Positions 1 through 7,018 of a stretch of 10,403 bases of DNA are shown piece after piece. Every line of letters begins with the position of its first letter. The stretch's first letter is position 1. The stretch is taken from contig CAJXGR010000084.1 in the NCBI GenBank assembly GCA_913053665.1, positions 1 to 10,403 of the forward strand, written 5' to 3'. Source of the DNA: an uncultured Spirochaetia bacterium. Lineage in GTDB: Bacteria; Spirochaetota; UBA6919. A program made the position numbers and the translations under genes. The notes under the pieces are model-generated. The model was not told the DNA's origin. It saw nothing but the letters and a program-made list of their open reading frames with translations, and did not search any database.

Positions 1-54
1 TTCCCGTATAATTGGTTAATTCAACAGTTTCCGGCGGATCGCCCTACACGTTAA
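1..54 (+). CDS. Possible C-terminal tail of an upstream gene (partial)
   Basis: The first frame is open from base 1 to a TAA at 52-54 and would encode 17 residues ending FPADRPTR. The other two plus frames close within the first 18 bases. The stop lies 27 bases before the nitrate reductase start, a spacing typical of genes in one operon. A nitrate assimilation partner (nitrite reductase, transporter or electron donor) would be the natural neighbour, but the tail is too short to recognise. It could equally be chance open sequence. Confidence 0.35.
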   Translation, partial: FPYNWLIQQFPADRPTR

Positions 55-81
55 AGGATTTTGAGTTTATAAGGACATGAT

Positions 82-2310
82 ATGATCCAGAAAATATACG
101 GTAAGTTTGCTAATTTCATTGGTTTAGACCATCTTGCCGAGAAATACACCTATGATCAAGATGAGCAATTCGGCTTCATGGCAAAGAATAAAATCCCGGA
201 GAAGTGGGTGGCAACGACCTGTGGCTACTGCTCCGTGGGATGTGGCCTTCACATAGGCGTTCGGGACGGTAAGGCTGTCAGCATCAAGGGAGACTCAGGG
301 CATCTGGTGAATTACGGCAAGCTCTGCCCCAAAGGACTCAGCGAACATTACACTCTCGACACGGCAGATCGTTTGCGTCACCCTCTTTTAAAGCATAACA
401 ACAAGTTCAATAAGGTCACATGGGATGATGCACTGGGCATTATGCTTGATCAGTTCCGTAAAATACAGGATCAGTATGGGCCGGAGGGTATTGGGGTCAT
501 CAGCACAGGTCAGATGGTCACAGAGGAGTACTACACGTTAGGAAAGTTGGTCCAACTGGGTTTTGGCACAAAGAACTATGATGGGAACACGACCTTATGC
601 ATGTCAACAGCTGTAGCTGGTTATAAGAGGTCTTTTGGAAGTGACGGACCACCTGGTGCTTATGAGGATCTCCGATTGGCAGATTGTATCTTTTTGATCG
701 GTGCGAATATAGCTGAAAACCATCCCATCCTGACCTGCTGGCTGGATGCTAATGAGAACCCTGATAGACACCTCATCGTAGCGGATCCGCGAGCTACAAA
801 GACGGCGATGATGTCTGATATATTCCTGCCTCTAAAACCGAGGACAGATATCACTCTCCTGAACGGGATCATGCACATTCTCATTATGGAGGGACTCTAT
901 GACAAGGATTATATCGACAAACATACTGTTGGGTTCAGGGAAATGGTGGAAGGCTTGAATCCATACACTCCTGAATATGTGTCTGAACAGACGGGTCTTA
1001 GCATAACACTTATTTATAATACGGCTTTGACCATTGGGAAGGCGAAATCAGTCTTTACTGCCTGGACCATGGGGGTGAATCACTCCGATCAGGGCACGGA
1101 AACCGTGAACGCTATAAACAATTTATCCTTAATGACAGGGAATATCGGCAAGGTGGGTTCAGCTCCTTTCTCTATCACAGGTCAATGCAATGCTATGGGA
1201 ACACGGGAAACATCCTGCACATCGTCGTTACCGGGATATCGGGATTTCACCAAACAAGAAGATCGGGAGGACATAGCCCGATTCTGGGGGGTGGAAGAGA
1301 GCCGTATCCCAACGTCCAGAGGATTGGCTTATCCTGACATCATTGAAGCGGTCATCCAGGAGAAGATAAAGGGTCTATGGATCCTGGGGACTAACCCACT
1401 GGTTTCCTTCCCAAACCAGCATCTACTCGAAGAAGCCTTCAGCCGACTTGATTTTTTAGTTGTTCAGGATGGATATCACCCAACCCCTACAACAAAATGG
1501 GCTGACCTAATACTCCCTACAGCGATCTGGGGTGAGAAAGAAGGGACCTACACCAATTCAGAGCGTAGAGTCAGCAAGGTCAATAAAGCTGTCGATCCTC
1601 CTGGTGAGGCCAAGTCGGACTTTGATATATTCTTAGCCATTGCTCGTAAGCTGGGAGTGGAGGATCAACTGTTTCCAGGCTGGCATAGTGTGTCGGATGC
1701 GTTTGAAGAGTGGAAGAAGGTCTCAAAAGGTCGTCTGTGTGACTATTCCGGTATGTCCTATGAACTGATTGAGTCTGTGAAAGGGATTCAGTGGCCTTTT
1801 CCTGAATCCAAGCTCTCAGGGGAAGGGTTAGCCAAAGAGGCCGCTCAAACCAGACGTCTTTATACGGATGGTCAGTTCCAAACAAAGGATAGGAAGGCCA
1901 TATTCTATAAAGTTGAGCCTAAACCGCTACCTGAGACACCTAATGATGAATATCCCTTTTACTTGAACACGGGACGAACTGTTGAACACTGGCACACGAG
2001 AACTAAAACGGGCAACATCGACCTCTTGGAAAGGCTTTCACCGGAAGCCTGGGTGGAGATGAATCCGAAGGATGCCCAGCAGCTTGGTCTAAAAACTGAT
2101 GAGAAGATTAGAGTCGTTTCACAGCGGGGTGAGATAGAGAAAATCACCTTGAGGATCACTGAAACCATTGGTCAGGGACAAATCTTTATCCCCTTTCATT
2201 GGCATGAAACCAATGTCAACAACCTCACCATCAATGCTTTTGATCCCTTTTCCAGAGAGCCAAACTTCAAACAATGCGCCGTGAAGGTTGAGAAATATCA
2301 GCAAGAATAA
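82..2310 (+). CDS. nasA: Assimilatory nitrate reductase, molybdopterin catalytic subunit (NasA/NarB type)
   Basis: Cytoplasmic molybdoenzyme expected to reduce nitrate to nitrite for nitrogen assimilation; 742 residues. Visible domains: an N-terminal [4Fe-4S] motif C47-x2-C50-x3-C54-x27-C82; the family signature LCMSTAVAGYKRSFG at 172-186, with C173 the likely Mo ligand; QDGYHPTPTT at 462-471 and GEKEGTYTNSERRVSKV at 484-500, both hallmarks of the Nas/Nap branch; and a C-terminal dinucleotide-binding domain with RTVEHWHTRTKT (632-643) and SREPNFKQCAV (724-734). There is no twin-arginine leader, which argues against periplasmic NapA. The protein ends without the C-terminal BFD-like [2Fe-2S] domain of Klebsiella-type NasA, and its length matches the ferredoxin-dependent NarB type, so a separate electron donor is inferred. 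About 40 residues precede the first cysteine. The ATG is preceded by AAGGA at 71-75 with 6-base spacing. A formate dehydrogenase assignment is unlikely given the signatures. Confidence 0.93.
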   Translation: MIQKIYGKFANFIGLDHLAEKYTYDQDEQFGFMAKNKIPEKWVATTCGYCSVGCGLHIGVRDGKAVSIKGDSGHLVNYGKLCPKGLSEHYTLDTADRLRHPLLKHNNKFNKVTWDDALGIMLDQFRKIQDQYGPEGIGVISTGQMVTEEYYTLGKLVQLGFGTKNYDGNTTLCMSTAVAGYKRSFGSDGPPGAYEDLRLADCIFLIGANIAENHPILTCWLDANENPDRHLIVADPRATKTAMMSDIFLPLKPRTDITLLNGIMHILIMEGLYDKDYIDKHTVGFREMVEGLNPYTPEYVSEQTGLSITLIYNTALTIGKAKSVFTAWTMGVNHSDQGTETVNAINNLSLMTGNIGKVGSAPFSITGQCNAMGTRETSCTSSLPGYRDFTKQEDREDIARFWGVEESRIPTSRGLAYPDIIEAVIQEKIKGLWILGTNPLVSFPNQHLLEEAFSRLDFLVVQDGYHPTPTTKWADLILPTAIWGEKEGTYTNSERRVSKVNKAVDPPGEAKSDFDIFLAIARKLGVEDQLFPGWHSVSDAFEEWKKVSKGRLCDYSGMSYELIESVKGIQWPFPESKLSGEGLAKEAAQTRRLYTDGQFQTKDRKAIFYKVEPKPLPETPNDEYPFYLNTGRTVEHWHTRTKTGNIDLLERLSPEAWVEMNPKDAQQLGLKTDEKIRVVSQRGEIEKITLRITETIGQGQIFIPFHWHETNVNNLTINAFDPFSREPNFKQCAVKVEKYQQE

Positions 2311-2318
2311 AAGGACTT

Positions 2319-2343
2319 AAAAGGGTGACAAACCCCACCTTTT
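2319..2343 (+). terminator. Weak candidate terminator hairpin after nasA
   Basis: AAAAGG-g-TG at 2319-2327 can pair with CACCTTTT at 2336-2343, giving an 8-bp stem with one bulged G and an 8-base loop. It starts 9 bases after the nasA stop and is followed by moderately T-rich sequence but no clean T run. It would separate nasA from the secreted paralogues. The stem is AU-rich, so support is modest. Confidence 0.3.
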
Positions 2344-2378
2344 GTGCTATATTCTTCTTATAAAGCTAGCCTATGACA

Positions 2379-2408
2379 TTGTTTGGGATAACTCTATTCC
2401 TCCATAAT
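2379..2408 (+). promoter_or_regulatory. Candidate sigma-70-like promoter for the secreted paralogue pair
   Basis: TTGTTT (2379-2384), an 18-base spacer and CATAAT (2403-2408) match the consensus at 3/6 and 5/6. The -10 ends 29 bases before the ATG at 2438, leaving a short leader that contains the ribosome binding site. It lies downstream of the candidate nasA hairpin, consistent with a separate transcription unit. Found by eye only. Confidence 0.3.
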
Positions 2409-2437
2409 CAATGTGTCCATAATGAAAGGAGAGAAAA

Positions 2438-2986
2438 ATGAAATCTATCATCCTCATCTCAGTCTTTGTTTTAACCACTATTTCAACGCTCTGGGCGGAT
2501 AAAGAAGCCCCTCAGTATGTCTATGTGAGATCATCCTACGGTGGACAATACTATTTTAAAATGATCCCGGAAGCCGACTATGACAGAACTAAAGGCAGAG
2601 GGGCATTATATCTTGTTACCAAGAAACGATTAGATAAGGTTTTATGGAAGGTCAAGGGCTGGTATGCCTTTCAGACCTATATATCTTATGATGGACGTTA
2701 TCTTATCCGGATTGGGAATTGGCCAAGAGGGCGAATACCATCCCATAAGCATCTTGGGATTGCCTTTTACGACAAGGGAACGCTCATTAAGAAGTACAGC
2801 ACTAAAGATCTAGTTAAAAACCTCCCACCAGTGAGAGCTAGCGTAAGTCATTATCGATTCCTTGAAAAAGTCCTGGGCTTTGAGTCAGCTTATAGTCATC
2901 GTTTTAAAATAAAAACAGCCGATAAGATGGAGTATACCTTTGATGTGACCCATGGGAAGATTGTTTCCCAGAAAAAAGTAAAATGA
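2438..2986 (+). CDS. Small secreted protein of unknown function, tandem paralogue 1
   Basis: 182 residues; I do not recognise the family. The N-terminus MKSIILISVFVLTTISTLWA is a signal peptide with likely cleavage after LWA (residue 20), so the mature protein is probably periplasmic or extracellular. No cysteine is seen, so it is not a lipoprotein. The mature part is rich in Tyr, Lys and Arg and looks beta-rich. Segments shared with the next gene are YYFKMIPE, GWYAF-x-TYIS, DGRYLIR-x-GNWPRG, and a run from HKHLGIAFYDKG to YSTKDL. The C-terminus is basic (SQKKVK). GAAAGGAGAG lies 4-5 bases before the ATG, giving a strong start. The next gene follows after 8 bases, so the two are almost certainly co-transcribed. 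The pair is a recent duplication, with roughly two thirds identity by eye. Its role is unknown; an envelope-associated protein is a reasonable guess only. Confidence 0.85.
   Translation: MKSIILISVFVLTTISTLWADKEAPQYVYVRSSYGGQYYFKMIPEADYDRTKGRGALYLVTKKRLDKVLWKVKGWYAFQTYISYDGRYLIRIGNWPRGRIPSHKHLGIAFYDKGTLIKKYSTKDLVKNLPPVRASVSHYRFLEKVLGFESAYSHRFKIKTADKMEYTFDVTHGKIVSQKKVK
2742..2811 (+). repeat. Near-identical internal segment shared with the downstream paralogue (copy 1)
   Basis: This 70-base stretch matches 3296-3365 with only two differences, both synonymous third-position changes. The last 41 bases (2771-2811 and 3325-3365) are identical. The surrounding parts of the two genes differ much more, so this is a conserved or recently homogenised patch inside the duplicated genes. 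Confidence 0.85.
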
Positions 2987-2994
2987 GGTAAGTT

Positions 2995-3540
2995 ATGAAA
3001 AGTAAAATCATTATAATCTTTTTCTTGATGATTGCATTCAATCTCTGGGCTGATGAAGAGGCTTCTCAGTACGCCTATGTAAAGTCCTCATCCGGTGGAA
3101 GATACTACTTCAAGATGATACCGGAAGTTCCCTATAACCGGACTAAAGGCAAAGGGATATTATACGCTGTCTCTGGGGATCAATCAGACAAGGTTTTGTG
3201 GAGGGTGAATGGCTGGTATGCCTTTGATACCTATATATCTCATGATGGACGCTATCTTATCAGGCTTGGGAATTGGCCGAGAGGACGCAAGCTGACCCAT
3301 AAGCATCTTGGGATCGCCTTTTATGACAAGGGAACGCTCATTAAGAAGTACAGCACTAAAGATCTCATTAAAAACCCTTCTGCAATCATGATAAGTATCA
3401 GTCACTATCAGTTTCTTGCTAAAGTCCTGGGGTTTGAGCCAATCTATAGTTATCGCTTTAAAATAAGAACAGTCGACAAGATAGAGTATATTTTTGATGT
3501 GACAAAAGGAACAATTATTTCTCAGAAAAAAGTAAAATAA
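2995..3540 (+). CDS. Small secreted protein of unknown function, tandem paralogue 2
   Basis: 181 residues, paralogue of the preceding gene and collinear with it except for one residue in the signal peptide. The leader MKSKIIIIFFLMIAFNLWA is followed by D-E-E-A, so cleavage after residue 19 is expected. The mature chain keeps YYFKMIPE, GWYAF-x-TYIS, DGRYLIR-x-GNWPRG and the C-terminal SQKKVK. The largest differences are in the signal peptide and two loops (about residues 58-65 and 125-135). The GAGG-type ribosome binding site overlaps the stop codon of the first copy (TGAGGTAAGTT before the ATG), which points to coupled translation. Function is unknown; retention of two copies suggests either dosage or divergence of binding specificity. 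Confidence 0.85.
   Translation: MKSKIIIIFFLMIAFNLWADEEASQYAYVKSSSGGRYYFKMIPEVPYNRTKGKGILYAVSGDQSDKVLWRVNGWYAFDTYISHDGRYLIRLGNWPRGRKLTHKHLGIAFYDKGTLIKKYSTKDLIKNPSAIMISISHYQFLAKVLGFEPIYSYRFKIRTVDKIEYIFDVTKGTIISQKKVK
3296..3365 (+). repeat. Near-identical internal segment shared with the upstream paralogue (copy 2)
   Basis: Second copy of the 70-base patch described at 2742-2811. It encodes the HKHLGIAFYDKG to KYSTKDL region. Even synonymous positions are the same across the final 41 bases. Confidence 0.85.
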
Positions 3541-3599
3541 AGCCGATCAATGAGTCAAACAATACGTTTTATGTAGTTAGTTAATAAATCCGAGTTTGG

Positions 3600-3605
3600 A
3601 AGGAG
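3600..3605 (+). promoter_or_regulatory. Ribosome binding site that decides the cyclase start
   Basis: AAGGAG lies 14 bases before the ATG at 3620. The longer open frame begins at a TTG (3596-3598) that lies on and just before this site, so that start is rejected. The spacing is longer than usual; no ATG, GTG or TTG in frame lies at a better distance. Several Met codons follow (3629, 3632, 3638, 3641), and one of these cannot be excluded. Confidence 0.55.
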
Positions 3606-3619
3606 AAATAGAAATACCT

Positions 3620-4984
3620 ATGAAATTAATGATGGCCATGATGAGAATGATCCCAAAATGGATCACCCGCAGAATGAAGCCTTCAGCACTCCTCCCGAAG
3701 GCACGGATCGATCAGTGGAAAAGCAATCCAGCGGGAATAGCGATGAACTTATCTAACCTACTCATCTGTGCGGATCACTGTGGGCCCTGTTCCAGTAAGC
3801 CACAAGCCAAAGGTGACGGGGTCTATTGTGCCACCGGTAAGAGTTTACACCCTGTTGAAGAGAAGGGTTGCAACTGCTTTGACTGTCCTCTATTTGAGCA
3901 ATGTGGGCCTGGGAGTGGAAAAGGCTACTTCTGTATCTCTGGAGTCTGTTCTGATAAATCTATTAGCAACAATGACTCTTTTTGTGGCTCTTACTTAAAA
4001 CGTTTTCTAGCCCACAGTGAAAGTCCAATAACTATCAGTGAACCTGACGATACGGCAAATGATGAAACCATCACTGTCCATCTGGATTTTTCGGGAGATC
4101 ATTTGGTAGACAGCAAATCCCATATCCCGATTCTTGAAGCTTCTCTGAATGCCAGTATCCCTCACACTCACGTTTGTGGTGGCCAAGCCAGGTGTTCTAC
4201 CTGCCGTGTTCTGATTTTAAAGGGGTTGGAACACGTAAAACCCCGGAATGAAAAGGAAAAGCGTCTGGCCGCAATCAAAGGATTTCCCCAGAACGTACGC
4301 TTGGCCTGTCAAACAAAGATAACAGGTGACATCAAGCTGAGACGTCTGGTATTCGACGACCAGGACATCAATGAAGCAGTGGATCAAGGAGCACAAAGTC
4401 TTGGAGAACAAGGTCGTGAACAACATTTATCCATCCTCTTTTCTGATATACGATCCTTCACGTCGTTTTCTGAAAAGAACTTGCCCTACGACATCATTCA
4501 CATTTTAAACCGTTATTTTGAGGCCCTAGGCCATTGTATTGACGAAAATGGCGGATACATCGATAAATATATGGGTGATGGGATGATGGCCATTTTTGGT
4601 CTGGATCAGGAAGTCGAATCAAAGAGTTCTTACCTGGCTGTTAACGCGGCTCTCAGCATGATTCATGAGCTAAAGGAGTTTAATACCTATCTGAAAAACC
4701 ACTTCAGCCATGAGTTTGCTATTGGCATTGGTGTTCATACGGGTAACGTGATCATTGGCAATATGGGCTATCATAAAAAGATGGACTTCACAGCGATAGG
4801 AGACACCGTGAACACTGCTTCCAGGATTGAGTCTGTGAATAAGCAGTCGGGCACCTCAATATTAGTTTCTGAAGCAACGTATCAGGAGGTGAAGGATCAA
4901 TTCAAGTGGCAGAAAAAGATAATAGCAAGGGTTAAAGGGAAGGAGCAGGCGCTATCCCTTTATGAACCAATTGATCCACTATAG
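3620..4984 (+). CDS. Adenylate cyclase with N-terminal cysteine cluster and [2Fe-2S] ferredoxin domain
   Basis: 454 residues from the ATG at 3620, no membrane segment, so a soluble signalling enzyme making cAMP from ATP. Residues 50-122 hold eleven cysteines (50, 54, 57, 70, 84, 86, 89, 95, 105, 110, 122) with the motifs YCATGKS, KGCNCFDCP and YFC, resembling DUF2769, a presumed metal-binding domain. Residues about 150-245 are a plant-type ferredoxin domain with C186-x5-C192-x2-C195 and C230. Residues about 270-450 are a class III cyclase domain: FSDIRSFT with metal ligand D276, YIDKYMGDG with K316 and D320, and DFTAIGDTVNTASR with T391, N398 and R402. Lys plus Thr at the purine-specifying positions indicates adenylate specificity, subclass IIIb, whose known members often respond to bicarbonate. 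Ferredoxin-cyclase pairs are common; the extra cysteine cluster is not. It lies 79 bases after the secreted pair. Confidence 0.9.
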   Translation: MKLMMAMMRMIPKWITRRMKPSALLPKARIDQWKSNPAGIAMNLSNLLICADHCGPCSSKPQAKGDGVYCATGKSLHPVEEKGCNCFDCPLFEQCGPGSGKGYFCISGVCSDKSISNNDSFCGSYLKRFLAHSESPITISEPDDTANDETITVHLDFSGDHLVDSKSHIPILEASLNASIPHTHVCGGQARCSTCRVLILKGLEHVKPRNEKEKRLAAIKGFPQNVRLACQTKITGDIKLRRLVFDDQDINEAVDQGAQSLGEQGREQHLSILFSDIRSFTSFSEKNLPYDIIHILNRYFEALGHCIDENGGYIDKYMGDGMMAIFGLDQEVESKSSYLAVNAALSMIHELKEFNTYLKNHFSHEFAIGIGVHTGNVIIGNMGYHKKMDFTAIGDTVNTASRIESVNKQSGTSILVSEATYQEVKDQFKWQKKIIARVKGKEQALSLYEPIDPL

Positions 4985-5021
4985 TTATGATGATTACGCT
5001 GATCCAAGAGGCGACTGGAGA

Positions 5022-6041
5022 CTAACCCGTCATGGTGAGGTCTTTGGCTGTGATACGATACTTTTTAAACCAAGCTTTAATCTCTCTGGTGGTGACTTTC
5101 CTGCTCCTTTGGATGGTCTTTCTTTTCTTAAGCATAGTTGGAAGCTTTGCAAAGGCCGAACAATAGGCCCTAACAAGGATAGCTATGAGAGCGAGTGAGG
5201 ATTGCTCCTCAACGAACTTTCCACCCATCCCTTGACCCGTCAAAAGGGCGTAAATCTGAACCGCGAAACGATAGAAGGTATAAAAAGGAAGAGCTAACAA
5301 CATGGTGGGTGGAAAGCATTTGATAGCAAACCATAGATGATTTCGTTCTACCAGAAAGGCTTTGAAGGGAGAGACTTTATTGAACGACCCGGAATAGTGA
5401 TGATATACACGGGCTGATGGGATAGAAATGGTCTTCCAGCCGGCTAAACGACCTCTAAAGCCTAGGTCGGTGTCCTCACAGTAAGCGAAGAAGTCTTCAT
5501 CAAGAAGTCCCACTTCGTTGAGCATTTCCTTTTTATAGAATGCGGCACAGCCACTGGGGATAAGAAGCTCTTCCACCCTGTCATATTGGCCAATGTCCTC
5601 TTCCAATCGACCTCTCTGACGAGACATCCCGTCGGGATAGATGTTAATGCCTATGGAGTCCAGGATATTGGCTTGACCCATACTCAGTATTTTGACAGCC
5701 CCCATGCCGATCTGATTGTCCTTAACAAGCTCTTTCACTGACTCCTCCACCATGTGAGAGTCCACCACCGTGTCATTATTGAGTAGCATAATATAATCCC
5801 CGGTGGAGGCTTGTATCCCAAGATTGTTAGCTGGAAACCCTGTGTTCTTACCGTTCACAACGATCCTTACTTTAGGGAAATGTTCCTGAACATATTCTAT
5901 CGACCCGTCCTCTGAGGCGTTATCTACTAAAATAACTTCCAGTGGGGTATAGGTCTGGTTCATTAATGAACTCAGGTTCTCATCCAGGAAATGCTTGCCA
6001 TTGAAGTTTAAAACAATGATGGAGACAAGGGGTGAAGTCAA
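5022..6041 (-). CDS. Family 2 glycosyltransferase (rhamnosyltransferase-like)
   Basis: 339 residues, GT-A fold glycosyltransferase likely building a surface polysaccharide or lipopolysaccharide from a nucleotide sugar at the inner face of the membrane. Visible motifs: VSIIVLNFNG (6-15), VDNASEDGS (39-47, nucleotide binding), LLNND (86-90, the DXD-like metal site), SGCAAFY (163-169), CEDTDLGFR (188-196, with the probable catalytic acid) and ERNHLW (232-237). These match WbbL-type dTDP-rhamnosyltransferases. A hydrophobic stretch at about 242-266 and a basic tail suggest membrane attachment. The start is TTG (bases 6041-6039) with AAAGGA six bases upstream; no ATG lies near the conserved N-terminus. 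The gene is 46 bases downstream of the DUF2301-like gene in the same direction and converges with the cyclase, 37 bases away. Sugar specificity cannot be read from the sequence. Confidence 0.9.
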   Translation of the reverse strand: MTSPLVSIIVLNFNGKHFLDENLSSLMNQTYTPLEVILVDNASEDGSIEYVQEHFPKVRIVVNGKNTGFPANNLGIQASTGDYIMLLNNDTVVDSHMVEESVKELVKDNQIGMGAVKILSMGQANILDSIGINIYPDGMSRQRGRLEEDIGQYDRVEELLIPSGCAAFYKKEMLNEVGLLDEDFFAYCEDTDLGFRGRLAGWKTISIPSARVYHHYSGSFNKVSPFKAFLVERNHLWFAIKCFPPTMLLALPFYTFYRFAVQIYALLTGQGMGGKFVEEQSSLALIAILVRAYCSAFAKLPTMLKKRKTIQRSRKVTTREIKAWFKKYRITAKDLTMTG

Positions 6042-6047
6042 TAGTTA

Positions 6048-6053
6048 TCCTTT
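6048..6053 (-). promoter_or_regulatory. Ribosome binding site supporting a TTG start
   Basis: On the minus strand, AAAGGA at 6053-6048 stands six bases before the TTG at 6041. This supports TTG as the genuine start of the glycosyltransferase. The next Met (residue 28) would remove the first beta strand of the GT-A fold. Confidence 0.7.
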
Positions 6054-6087
6054 TATTAAAAGCATCCGACCAACGTTTGCCCACAGG

Positions 6088-6711
6088 TTATTGATAATGG
6101 GATTTATCGCCTATATCATAGTGGAGGGGGAGCCTCAGCTTTCGGATAGTGAAAACAACGGCTAAAACAGTGATAACCGTAAAAAGACCCAGTTCAACCT
6201 TTGGGGAAGGGCCTATCAGATGGATGATCACCAGGAAAAAGCTCAGGATGGCGTAAAGATAACCTTCGTAAAGCTTAAAGCAATAGGCTTCTTTAGCCCC
6301 TATGGAACTGTATCCAGCTAATAGAAAACCTATACCTACAGTTCCAAGCTTATTATACTCTCCAGTACCGATGAAAAGAGACTTTAGAAAGGAGTTCTCA
6401 GACATGAAAGTGAGGGGTATCAGTATGAGAGCAGATATCATAAAAAAGCCTTGAACAACCCTCAGTATCTGACTGCTATAGAGGTGGAGGAAGCTAAGGG
6501 ATATGCCGACGGAGACAAAGAACGCCCAAAAGACGATTTCAGGAACTCCATCCTGAAGAAGGAAAGATGGATGTCCTTTTATGGTTAGAGTGTAAAAATA
6601 GTAAAGCCCAAAAATCAGGCATAAGGACGCAACGACAATACCACTGCGATACAAAGCAACAGACACTTTATCGAATGAGGTGAGTTCAGCTTTTACATTG
6701 GGATCGCCCAT
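6088..6711 (-). CDS. Six-helix integral membrane protein, DUF2301-like
   Basis: 207 residues with about six hydrophobic segments (roughly 24-42, 57-78, 83-104, 122-138, 151-167, 172-189), so an inner membrane protein. YRSG (21-24), GISLSFLHLY (69-78), KEAYCF (140-145) and a closing F-T-I-R-K (187-191) resemble the DUF2301 family best known from cyanobacteria. I am working from memory of that family, so the match is moderate. No function is established for it. The start is firm: GGAGGAAA lies about five bases before the ATG at 6711. It precedes the glycosyltransferase by 46 bases and is probably in the same transcript. A repeat element fills the space upstream. A role in the envelope is possible but unproven. 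Confidence 0.75.
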   Translation of the reverse strand: MGDPNVKAELTSFDKVSVALYRSGIVVASLCLIFGLYYFYTLTIKGHPSFLLQDGVPEIVFWAFFVSVGISLSFLHLYSSQILRVVQGFFMISALILIPLTFMSENSFLKSLFIGTGEYNKLGTVGIGFLLAGYSSIGAKEAYCFKLYEGYLYAILSFFLVIIHLIGPSPKVELGLFTVITVLAVVFTIRKLRLPLHYDIGDKSHYQ

Positions 6712-6754
6712 AGTTTCCTCCGGATGAATTGTTTAAATAGTTTGGTATGTATTC

Positions 6755-6839
6755 TGTAGGGGTGAACCCGCCTGTTCTCCCTGTCACACAGCAATTAGCT
6801 TGATACACATAATTTTACCCTCCACCGTTACACCCCTAG
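6755..6839. repeat. Palindromic repeat element with imperfect inverted ends
   Basis: The left arm TGTAGGGGTGAAC (6755-6767) is mirrored by GTTACACCCCTAG (6827-6839), whose complement is CTAGGGGTGTAAC. Inside the left part, GGGTGAAC (6760-6767) pairs with GTTCTCCC (6774-6781) over a 6-base loop, with one mismatch. The same TGTAGGGG start and hairpin layout recurs at 10307 and 10351. The element fills most of the gap between the antitoxin-like gene and the DUF2301-like gene and could act as a transcription terminator or barrier. The right arm contains the stop codon of the antitoxin-like gene. Confidence 0.65.
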
Positions 6840-7018
6840 TCCACCGATTGAAGACTGGGATCACCAATCTTGAAAGATTCAAACTCACCAGGGTCAATAT
6901 CTACTTCAGCCTTGGAGTCTTCAATGAGTTGCTCTAAATCTTTTTTCTCTTTCTCGTTCTCAGGGACAACAAGCTTGTATTTCCTTTTCCCATCATTGAT
7001 CTCTTTATAGACTTTCAT
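6836..7018 (-). CDS. Small acidic protein, probable antitoxin partner of the BrnT-like toxin
   Basis: 60 residues (MKVYKEINDGKRKYKLVVPE to SLQSVD), very rich in Lys, Glu and Asp. The ATG at 7018 overlaps the toxin stop as ATGA and has AAAGGAG six bases upstream, inside the last toxin codons. A longer frame starting at 7036 has no such site and is rejected. Toxin first, antitoxin second with overlap is the BrnTA arrangement. However, I see no ribbon-helix-helix or helix-turn-helix pattern as in BrnA, so it may neutralise without binding DNA. Residues 1-20 look like a short beta hairpin and 21-37 a charged helix. It could also be an unrelated small protein that is only co-translated. The stop codon falls in the arm of a repeat. 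Confidence 0.65.
   Translation of the reverse strand: MKVYKEINDGKRKYKLVVPENEKEKKDLEQLIEDSKAEVDIDPGEFESFKIGDPSLQSVD

Noticed and set aside
1580..1885. Open frame of 101 codons on the minus strand inside nasA
   Set aside because: It lies wholly opposite a strongly conserved molybdoenzyme segment, has no recognisable family and no ribosome binding context.
3541..3599. Promoter upstream of the cyclase
   Set aside because: The sequence is AT-rich with TAATAA-like strings, but no -35 match at a suitable distance could be found by eye.
3596..3619. Eight-residue N-terminal extension of the cyclase from TTG
   Set aside because: The extension covers the ribosome binding site itself (AAGGAG at 3600-3605).
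4985..5021. Bidirectional terminator between the convergent cyclase and glycosyltransferase genes
   Set aside because: The 37-base gap holds no convincing stem or T run.
4962..5198. Plus-strand open frame spanning the cyclase end and the glycosyltransferase end
   Set aside because: It overlaps both convergent genes, shows no family resemblance and is antisense over most of its length.
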